Part shown: piece by piece, positions 4,909 to 10,065 of the stretch
Layout of the letters: every line of letters starts with the position of its first letter
How positions within the stretch are numbered: position 1 is the first letter of the stretch
NCBI GenBank assembly: GCA_016927155.1
Contig: JAFGNE010000063.1
Coordinates: 1 to 10,065, forward strand
DNA length: 10,065 bases
From: Candidatus Peregrinibacteria bacterium
Lineage (GTDB): Bacteria > Patescibacteriota > Gracilibacteria > UM-FILTER-43-11
Direction: 5' to 3'
Notes under the pieces: model-generated
Database searches by the model: none
Seen by the model: the letters and a program-made list of their open reading frames with translations, nothing else
What the model was told of the DNA's origin: nothing
Position numbers and translations under genes: made by a program

Positions 4909-6129
4909 ATGGAGAAAAATCCCCATTGCGACCAAAACGAAAACCCGCCGAGACAGGCGGAAGCGGCCAAACCCGAAGAGCTGCAAGCCCTTGAAGAAGA
5001 AATAAATCCTGTTTCCCTCAAATTCAAAGCCGGGGTCAGGCTGATGAGGGAAAAGCGTTTTGAGGAAGCACTGACCTTATTCGAAAATCTGCTTGAAGAA
5101 AATCCGGATAATCCGGCGTTTCTTGAGAATGCAGCCCGATGCGCCAACAAATTAGGCTCCGAATATCTCGAACGAGGCAGGAAGGCTTCTGACGCGTCCG
5201 AAAACGCTTTTGTGGCCGAAAACGCCTTATCTGAAAAAGAAAATCATGTGCGTGAGGCAATACGCTGCTTTACCCGCATGCTTCAATACAATGCCAAAAT
5301 CGCCCTATACGTCCAGCGCTGGAAATCCGTTGAAAAATTTGAAGTCAAAGGGCATTTTAAAAAAATGATCGATATCATCGATGAAATCAGGGGGCGGATA
5401 GAAAAACCGGCGATCCAGGAATATTTGAAAGGCATGCGGAATTTTCCCGCCGAAAAACGTTTCGAAATCAGCGATTTGTTCGAAGCGATTGGAAAACAAT
5501 TATCCGGCATTTTTCCGGAGCGCAAAACTTCCTTTTGGGAAATGGTGACCGTTACCCGGAAAGAGATGCTTGCCCATATCATCCGCTCCAAAGACGGGAT
5601 GCCGGCCAGGGAACATCCGAATGAACGGGAAATGATCGGTTTAGGGTCATCCCGATATCTTGAAAAAGAAGTCCGATATCCTGAAGAAGAAGAAATTGAG
5701 GAAAGAAAATCAATAGATCCCGCCATCGAGGTTGAACTCAGCAAAACAGCTCTGGATTATTTCCTTTTCTCCATCCGATTATCTCCCGATAAAGCAAGGC
5801 ATTACCTGGAGCTTTTTGCCTTTCTTAAAAAAATCCATTTCAGAAATGTTTCCGCGTTGGAAAACCGGTACGCGACATCGGTAAAAGCCATGGAGAACAT
5901 GGATGAAACCGCCAAACGGAAAGCTTTCATCGACCTCGGCGAAGAGATACTAAATGATGTAAGGGCTTATATTTCGCTGAGAAAAAGCTTGCTCCCCGAG
6001 GAGGAAAAAACAAAAACGGAATCCGTGCCGGAAAAAAGAAGGCCCAAATTAATCTTCGGGCCGCAGGTGTTCTTTGACCCTATAACCAATCAGCATAGCA
6101 CCTTGCTTAGTATCGGAATAACATGGTAA
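4909..6129 (+). CDS. TPR-like helical protein of unknown function
   Basis: I do not recognise the family of this 406-residue protein. It has no signal peptide or membrane segment and is rich in Glu and Lys, so it is probably cytoplasmic. Residues 37-70 read as one tetratricopeptide repeat (LKFKAGVRLMREKRFEEALTLFENLLEENPDNPA in style, with the small-residue and Pro positions of a TPR). A second helical pair continues to about 130 (REAIRCFTRMLQYNAK), interrupted by a Ser/Ala/Glu-rich insert at 92-112. The middle and C-terminal parts are predicted helical, with an acidic linker (255-266) that contains a tandem heptad duplication. The tail is more hydrophobic (PKLIFGPQVFFDP) and ends in Trp. The start is ATG at 4909; another ATG at 4902 is out of frame and quickly stops. 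Its neighbour downstream is also unknown, so the two may work together. Confidence 0.75.
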   Translation: MEKNPHCDQNENPPRQAEAAKPEELQALEEEINPVSLKFKAGVRLMREKRFEEALTLFENLLEENPDNPAFLENAARCANKLGSEYLERGRKASDASENAFVAENALSEKENHVREAIRCFTRMLQYNAKIALYVQRWKSVEKFEVKGHFKKMIDIIDEIRGRIEKPAIQEYLKGMRNFPAEKRFEISDLFEAIGKQLSGIFPERKTSFWEMVTVTRKEMLAHIIRSKDGMPAREHPNEREMIGLGSSRYLEKEVRYPEEEEIEERKSIDPAIEVELSKTALDYFLFSIRLSPDKARHYLELFAFLKKIHFRNVSALENRYATSVKAMENMDETAKRKAFIDLGEEILNDVRAYISLRKSLLPEEEKTKTESVPEKRRPKLIFGPQVFFDPITNQHSTLLSIGITW

Positions 6130-6132
6130 AAT
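6124..6132 (+). promoter_or_regulatory. Possible extended -10 (TGGTAAAAT) overlapping the TPR-like stop codon
   Basis: TGGTAAAAT differs by one base from the TGnTATAAT motif used elsewhere in the window and lies 15 bases before the next ATG. Its first bases are the final Trp codon and TAA stop of the TPR-like gene. It may give the membrane protein its own transcript. Co-transcription from 4879 is also likely. Confidence 0.35.
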
Positions 6133-6147
6133 AATAAGAAAGAATCA

Positions 6148-7182
6148 ATGGGAAAACACATCCTCCACCTCAGGAAACACGCCGTCGGACACCACGAAGC
6201 GCACCAAAAGCTCAAATACCTGCTTGGCCTGCCCATGCGGAAGGAAAAGGTATGGAATACTTTCGCGGCTGTTTTCCTGATCACCCTCATCTCAATCACA
6301 CTTTATGGAAATTGGGGCAGGGTGGTGGATTTTTTCACTCCCGCTCATCCTCCCCCGCCCCCGCAAACCGAAGGCGCGAAAAAGGGGATGCTCAGTTTTT
6401 ACCGTTTGGAAAAAGAAGCGGCAGACCTTTATGAAAAACATTTGGGCGGCATTCCCGCCGCCGGCCATAAGCTGGGAATCTCATGGGCGTCTTACCTCGG
6501 CTATGAAACGGGAGGTCAGGCCATCATTTTCCCTAAAGACACGCTAAAAAACAGCCTGTGGCTGGCCAATAATCTCGCGACAGGACAATTTTTAACGAAG
6601 CTGGAACAGGCGCGCGCCCACGGCATGCAGAAAAGCATACTGGCTACCTATTATCTTGGCGAAAAAACGGTGGAAATGGAAAGCGCGCTGACCAACGACA
6701 CACAATTGCTCGCGGCAATGAATAACGCCCTTTCGGTGGATCTTTTCCAGTATCTGAACCAGTCGGCGGACAGGGCCGCGACGCTCGACAATTACACGGA
6801 ACTCCTCCGCATCCTCACGGCCAAAGCGGATGCAAGGATTTCAGAATTGCAATCCAAAATCAATTTCCTTAAAGCCAATGCGGCCTCTAAGGAAAGCCAG
6901 ATTATCCAAAGCGAGAACGCGTTTTTTGAAAACCTTAAAATATTCAACGGCCCCAACGCCGAAGAGGAACTGGCCCGTTTCACCGGCTTGGGCGAAAGCC
7001 AAGTGGAAGTGAAAGCGAAATTAGGCGCTTACCAAAGCCTGCAGAACTATTATAAGTTCTTCCTGCCGAAATTGGAAAATCTCTCCCGCACCATCAGCGC
7101 CAACCGTGACGCGCTCATCGCGGGGGTAAAAGTGACTGAAATCCAAAACATGTCGCTTCCCCTGATCATCCGTCAGCGTTAG
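6148..7182 (+). CDS. Single-pass membrane protein with extracytoplasmic coiled coil, function unknown
   Basis: I do not recognise this 344-residue protein. The N-terminus is short, basic and His-rich (six His in residues 4-19, KHILHLRKHAVGHHEAH) and is followed by a positive patch, MRKEK (30-34). One hydrophobic segment spans about 37-56 (NTFAAVFLITLISITLYGNW). By the positive-inside rule the N-terminus is cytoplasmic and the rest is outside. A run of five prolines (68-72) links the membrane helix to a largely helical body. Residues 222-262 look like a coiled coil (ILTAKADARISELQSKINFL), with more helix at 285-312. There is no cleavable signal peptide and no lipobox. It starts 18 bases after the TPR-like gene and ends 9 bases before nadM. 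A scaffold or envelope role is inference only. Confidence 0.75.
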   Translation: MGKHILHLRKHAVGHHEAHQKLKYLLGLPMRKEKVWNTFAAVFLITLISITLYGNWGRVVDFFTPAHPPPPPQTEGAKKGMLSFYRLEKEAADLYEKHLGGIPAAGHKLGISWASYLGYETGGQAIIFPKDTLKNSLWLANNLATGQFLTKLEQARAHGMQKSILATYYLGEKTVEMESALTNDTQLLAAMNNALSVDLFQYLNQSADRAATLDNYTELLRILTAKADARISELQSKINFLKANAASKESQIIQSENAFFENLKIFNGPNAEEELARFTGLGESQVEVKAKLGAYQSLQNYYKFFLPKLENLSRTISANRDALIAGVKVTEIQNMSLPLIIRQR

Positions 7183-7185
7183 AAT
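7180..7185 (+). promoter_or_regulatory. Weak possible -10 (TAGAAT) overlapping the stop codon before nadM
   Basis: TAGAAT includes the TAG stop of the membrane protein gene and ends six bases before the nadM ATG, so a transcript from here would be leaderless. There is no TG extension and no clear -35. Co-transcription with the upstream genes is at least as likely. Confidence 0.2.
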
Positions 7186-7191
7186 AAGGGC

Positions 7192-7680
7192 ATGAAAAAA
7201 GGTTTTATAACCGGCCGGTTTCAGCCTTTCCATCTTGGACATCTTTCGGCGATCAAACAAGCCCTGGAGGAAGTGGACTTTTTGTATATCGGCATCGGAA
7301 GCGCTCAGTATAGCCGTACGGAGGACAACCCCTACACCGCCGAAGAACGTGGGCAAATCATACGCGGGGGGCTGCTGGAAAACGGAATTCCTGAAAACAG
7401 GTTTCAAGTCATTCCGATACCCGACATTCATGACAACGCCGCGTGGCCCGCTCACGTGCACTCTTTGGTGCCGCCATTCGATATTGTTTTTGTGGGCGAT
7501 GACGGGCTCGTGAAAGAGCTCTTTGAAAAATACGACAAAATCCCCGTAAAAATAGTGGATATCAAAGTGCCCATCCGCGCCACGCACATACGGAAAATGA
7601 TGAAAAAAGGCGAAAAATGGAAAAAATGGGTGCCAAAGGCAACGGCCTTATTCATCAAGCAATCCGATCCCCGCATATAA
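7192..7680 (+). CDS. nadM: Nicotinamide-nucleotide adenylyltransferase, archaeal NadM type
   Basis: NadM joins ATP and nicotinamide mononucleotide to make NAD+ and pyrophosphate in the cytoplasm. The 162-residue product matches the archaeal-type enzyme along its length. The nucleotidyltransferase motif is GRFQPFHLGH at 8-17. GIGSAQYSRTEDNPYTAEER (34-53) matches the family's GIGSAQ...ENPFTAxER. IPIPDIHDNAAWPAHV (74-89) follows. The phosphate-binding SGTxIR motif reads RATHIRK (129-135), with Ala in place of Gly, then MMKKGEKWKKWVP. Its length is normal for the family (about 165-180, slightly short). The ATG at 7192 lies 9 bases after the preceding stop, with only a weak AAGGG upstream. The last 33 bases overlap the 3' end of the membrane protein gene on the other strand. 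No other NAD gene is in the window, so the enzyme probably serves salvage of imported or recycled precursors. Confidence 0.93.
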   Translation: MKKGFITGRFQPFHLGHLSAIKQALEEVDFLYIGIGSAQYSRTEDNPYTAEERGQIIRGGLLENGIPENRFQVIPIPDIHDNAAWPAHVHSLVPPFDIVFVGDDGLVKELFEKYDKIPVKIVDIKVPIRATHIRKMMKKGEKWKKWVPKATALFIKQSDPRI

Positions 7681-8904
7681 ATACACCATAATAAGCGGGA
7701 ACAGGAGCGAATTCACGAAAACCGAGTGGAGCATCATGCCGCCAAACCCTGCCAGCAAACCGGACGATAAATAACTGCGGAAATCGGTTTTTTTAAGGAT
7801 ACGCTTAAAGGCGCAAACCGCGGCCACAAACCCCACGGCAAGATACGTGAGCAGTCCAAAAACACCTGTCGTCGCCCAAATTGTCAGGAGTGAACTGTCG
7901 GACCCGCCGGAGGCATGATCGGTAAGGAGCCCATGCCCGCGGGTGTTGATTTCGTATTTATACCGGTTGAAACCGATGCCGGCAAAAGGATGGTCGGAAA
8001 TGATCTCTCGGGCAAAATCCCAGGACCAAAGCCGGAGCTGGGTTGTCGGATCAATGGTCTGCTGCACGTCAATGCCGAAAAGCACACGTGCCGAACCCCA
8101 TGCGTCCATGAAACGCTCCTGAACACGGCCGGAAAGGGAAAATCCCAAAATGACGACAACAAAAGTTACGACAATCAGTTTTCGGGATTTGAAAAGTGCT
8201 AAAATGCCCAAAACTGTAAGAAGCGCCAAATACGAACTTCGCGAATAAGTAAGGTAAGCGGCAATAAGGCCGACAAAGGAAATGGAGGACATGGCCAAAA
8301 ACCATCGCCTGTTTTTGTGGAACCGGAAATAAAGCGCCATGGCAATCGTAATACCAAGGATGAAAGCCAGATATCCCCCCGCAAAATTCGGGTCAAACCA
8401 AGTGGAAAGCAAACGGCCGATATGGGGATCCCAACCCTGGAGGTGCATGCCAAGGTCCAGAAAACTGGAAAAATACCTGAGCTGCAAAAAACCGAGCAAG
8501 CTAATAAGAACCATGCTTGCCGCCATGCCGCCTACTAAAATCCTTAGCCAATATTTTTCATCGCGGTTTAAAAGGTCAAAGGCAATAAAGGCGATCACGA
8601 TGTACATGACGAACCGGCACAGGTACGCTCCCGCCATCGTCATTTCATGGGTGTCAAAACGGAAAAAATTAATAAGGTAAGTGGCAAAAAGGACAAACAA
8701 AAAAAGCAGCATCGCCTTGCCCACCCTGCCCAGCCGGACCTTTCTATCCGAATGGATTTTATAGATAAGCCAGACCGCGAAAACCAGCGGAATAAGAAAG
8801 TCGGACGGCAGCAGATCGAACCCGAAAAGCGGAATGCGCCAAAGTTCACCCGTCGCGGGAGCAAGGAGCAGAAGGCCGAAAAGAATTGCCAAAACCTTTT
8901 TCAT
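7648..8904 (-). CDS. O-antigen ligase/polymerase-like membrane protein (Wzy_C/WaaL superfamily)
   Basis: The 418-residue protein is a multi-pass membrane protein of the O-antigen ligase/Wzy group, which joins or polymerises lipid-linked glycans on the outer face of the membrane. About ten to twelve hydrophobic segments are visible (for example near 4-18, 31-50, 64-80, 97-112, 122-142, 172-193, 202-220, 223-238, 243-258, 340-364 and 380-415). Family features are LSTWFDPNFAGGYLAF (166-181), TYSRSSYLALL (219-229, with the conserved Ser-Arg-Ser/Gly element), and the large outer loop (259-339) with WDFAREIISDHPFAGIGFNRY (295-315) and a following His-rich stretch containing His330. Ligase and polymerase cannot be told apart by sequence alone. 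It fits with the GT4 enzyme in surface polysaccharide synthesis. The start is ATG at 8904 without a Shine-Dalgarno sequence, and the 3' end overlaps nadM by 33 bases. Confidence 0.88.
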   Translation of the reverse strand: MKKVLAILFGLLLLAPATGELWRIPLFGFDLLPSDFLIPLVFAVWLIYKIHSDRKVRLGRVGKAMLLFLFVLFATYLINFFRFDTHEMTMAGAYLCRFVMYIVIAFIAFDLLNRDEKYWLRILVGGMAASMVLISLLGFLQLRYFSSFLDLGMHLQGWDPHIGRLLSTWFDPNFAGGYLAFILGITIAMALYFRFHKNRRWFLAMSSISFVGLIAAYLTYSRSSYLALLTVLGILALFKSRKLIVVTFVVVILGFSLSGRVQERFMDAWGSARVLFGIDVQQTIDPTTQLRLWSWDFAREIISDHPFAGIGFNRYKYEINTRGHGLLTDHASGGSDSSLLTIWATTGVFGLLTYLAVGFVAAVCAFKRILKKTDFRSYLSSGLLAGFGGMMLHSVFVNSLLFPLIMVYLYAGIGLLDE

Positions 8905-8915
8905 ATCCAGGCGTT

Positions 8916-8925
8916 AGTATACAAT
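8916..8925. promoter_or_regulatory. Overlapping divergent -10-like boxes between the ligase-like and methyltransferase genes
   Basis: The 27-base gap between two divergent start codons contains AGTATACAAT. On the minus strand it offers TATACT (8916-8921), 11 bases before the ligase-like ATG. On the plus strand it offers TACAAT (8920-8925), 6 bases before the methyltransferase GTG. The palindrome GTATAC lies at the centre. Both transcripts would have a very short leader or none. No -35 boxes are evident. Confidence 0.35.
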
Positions 8926-8931
8926 TCATCC

Positions 8932-9663
8932 GTGAAACTTAGCCAGGAAAACTGCCGGGCGGAACTTGAAAAAGAAGGGCTTATCCCCCGTAAATACCAC
9001 GGGCAGGTTTTCACGACAGACAGAAAAGTGATTGATAAGCTGATTGAAACGATAAAATCCATTTACAAGCCCGGCACCAAGATCGTCGAAATCGGCGGCG
9101 GCCTGGGGTATATAACCGAACAATTGGTTAAGCATTTTGATGATGTGGATGTGGTGGAATTGGACGAGGATTTATATAATGTATTGAACAAAAAATTTAT
9201 ACACAAAAAGGGCGTCCGCCTCATCCATGGCGATATTATGGATTACAAACCGCTTAAATCAGACTATTTGTTTGTCGGCAATATCCCCTTTCATATATCC
9301 GGCCGCCTATACCGCCGTTTTATGTCCGACGAACGCCACAAGCCCTATGGCATGGTGTTTATAACAGACAAACAGTACGCGCGGACATTAATGGGCCAAC
9401 CGCCACGCTGTTACCGCGTAAGCCTGCAGGCGCAGATCTACGGCAACATTGAAATCGTGGCCGACGTGCCGCCCGAAGCCGTTTACCCGCCCCCCAAAGT
9501 GACGGGCTGTATCATGAAGATCACCCACCGGCCGATGACGCTACCCAAAAACTTCTGGGTGGTGGTGAATTACCACTTTGAAAATTTTCCGACGAAAGAG
9601 GTGGAAAGCCCGAAAACGTTATCGCTGGAAGACTGGATTAAAACGGCAAATCTTCGGGTTTAA
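8932..9663 (+). CDS. rRNA adenine N6-methyltransferase of the KsgA(RsmA)/Erm superfamily, short and divergent
   Basis: The enzyme is expected to methylate adenine N6 in rRNA using S-adenosylmethionine. Counting from the GTG at 8932 (243 residues), the SAM-binding motif I is VEIGGGLGYIT (52-62). The ribose-binding acid is Glu76 in VVELDED, motif III is HGDIMDY (99-105), and catalytic motif IV is GNIPFHIS (116-123). VPPEAVYPPPKV (179-190) is the typical KsgA/Erm strand region. Two things are odd. Motif IV has Phe where KsgA has NLPY, and the C-terminal helical domain is short (KsgA is usually about 260-270 residues). It may be a reduced RsmA or an Erm-like 23S rRNA enzyme. The frame stays open upstream to 8647, but that part is antisense to the ligase-like gene and has no family match, so I placed the start at GTG 8932. 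The 3' end overlaps ssb by 26 bases. Confidence 0.85.
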   Translation: MKLSQENCRAELEKEGLIPRKYHGQVFTTDRKVIDKLIETIKSIYKPGTKIVEIGGGLGYITEQLVKHFDDVDVVELDEDLYNVLNKKFIHKKGVRLIHGDIMDYKPLKSDYLFVGNIPFHISGRLYRRFMSDERHKPYGMVFITDKQYARTLMGQPPRCYRVSLQAQIYGNIEIVADVPPEAVYPPPKVTGCIMKITHRPMTLPKNFWVVVNYHFENFPTKEVESPKTLSLEDWIKTANLRV

Positions 9664-10065
9664 TTTCACTCTCGTAATTGATTACCGGCACCTCGGTGGG
9701 GTTTTGTGGTACAACGCCTTCTTTAGTGGCAGGTTCAGAGAATTTGACGGAAGTTTCCATGGAAGGTGTGCCGATGTCTTCATCGTGGATACCGAGAAGA
9801 AGCGCCTTATCGACGATGATTTCAGTGGTGTAGCGTTTTTGGCCATCGGGAGTTTCCCAGCTGCGGGTTTGCAGGCGGCCGGCGATGTAGACCTTCCGGC
9901 CTTTTTTAAAAGCACCTTCAATGCTTTTGGCCAAATCGCCCCAGGCGACCACATTATGGAATTCTGTTTTTTCCTGACTGGCGCCCGCCCTGTCTTTCCA
10001 GGCGTAATTGGTGGCCACGCCGAAAGAAACCACGCTGCCGCCGGTAGGGGTCTGCCTCATTTCAG
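9638..10065 (-). CDS. ssb: Single-stranded DNA-binding protein SSB, 5' end cut by window edge
   Basis: SSB coats single-stranded DNA in replication, recombination and repair and recruits partner proteins through its C-terminal tip. The visible part starts inside the OB fold: EMRQTPTGGSVVSFGVATN matches the family's PELRxTPxGxxVxxFxxATN. The Met at 10060 is therefore internal, and about 18-20 residues lie beyond the window. The core TEFHNVVAWGDLAKSI, KKGRKVYIAGRLQTRSWE and KRYTTEIIVDK is well conserved. A flexible linker rich in Pro, Glu and Thr follows, then the acidic tip PEDLPF, which closely matches the usual DDIPF/DDLPF. The stop is TAA at 9638. The last 26 bases overlap the methyltransferase gene on the other strand. 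Confidence 0.96.
   Translation of the reverse strand, partial: EMRQTPTGGSVVSFGVATNYAWKDRAGASQEKTEFHNVVAWGDLAKSIEGAFKKGRKVYIAGRLQTRSWETPDGQKRYTTEIIVDKALLLGIHDEDIGTPSMETSVKFSEPATKEGVVPQNPTEVPVINYESEIKPEDLPF

Noticed and set aside
4902..4966. Alternative start ATG at 4902 for the TPR-like gene
   Set aside because: It is in a different reading frame and meets a stop after about 25-30 codons, and no family-like sequence appears.
8647..8931. In-frame upstream extension of the methyltransferase gene (95 codons)
   Set aside because: It lies entirely antisense to the well-supported ligase-like membrane protein, its translation is a Lys/Gln/Arg-rich string with no family resemblance, and the KsgA/Erm homology begins after the GTG at 8932.
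9638..10060. Complete ssb starting at the ATG at 10060
   Set aside because: That Met aligns with the Leu of the conserved PELRxTP segment well inside the OB fold, and the frame is open to the window edge, so the true start lies outside.

Overview
The window looks like a piece of chromosome from an ultra-small Candidate Phyla Radiation (Patescibacteria) bacterium, most likely of the Parcubacteria group. This is inferred from gene content and style, not from a marker-gene comparison. The clues are a stand-alone PolA-type 5'-3' exonuclease, a pilin-like protein of the TrbC/VirB2-like class common in these genomes, an archaeal-type NadM, a short DciA-like (DUF721) protein, few Shine-Dalgarno sequences, several GTG starts and very tight packing, including tail-to-tail overlapping genes. 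TGA is used as an ordinary stop, so the recoded TGA=Gly code of Gracilibacteria/Absconditabacteria does not apply. No rRNA, tRNA, CRISPR array, insertion sequence or prophage gene was seen, and no gene-free stretch exceeds about 120 bases.

Layout. Bases 1-1385 (minus strand) hold the 5' part of ybeY (rRNA maturation endonuclease, cut by the window edge) and a 5'-3' exonuclease whose last five residues form a sliding-clamp-binding motif. Divergent from these, 1468-2079 (plus) encodes a lone, degenerate C-terminal half of a glycogen/starch-synthase-type glycosyltransferase. It converges on a minus-strand series read from 4788 down to 2086: a GT4 glycosyltransferase, a DciA-like protein overlapping it by 4 bases, ribosomal protein S16 with a repeat tail, the KH-domain protein KhpA, and the pilin-like membrane protein. 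From 4909 to 7680 (plus) run a TPR-like soluble protein and a single-pass coiled-coil membrane protein, neither recognised, and then nadM. A minus-strand O-antigen ligase/polymerase-type membrane protein (7648-8904) follows. A plus-strand rRNA adenine methyltransferase of the KsgA/Erm superfamily (8932-9663) comes next, and its 3' end overlaps the 3' end of a minus-strand ssb cut by the right window edge.

The genes fall into ribosome/RNA maturation (ybeY, rpsP, khpA, methyltransferase), replication and repair (exonuclease, DciA-like, SSB), cell-surface glycan synthesis (GT4, O-antigen ligase-like, perhaps the GlgA-like remnant), envelope proteins (pilin-like, coiled-coil protein) and NAD salvage (nadM). 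The most consistent regulatory signal is an extended -10 promoter, TGnTATAAT, found perfectly in front of four genes and nearly so in front of a fifth. I see no convincing new multi-gene system. The best leads are the clamp-tethered exonuclease, the dead GlgA-like domain, the unknown TPR/coiled-coil pair and the divergent methyltransferase.
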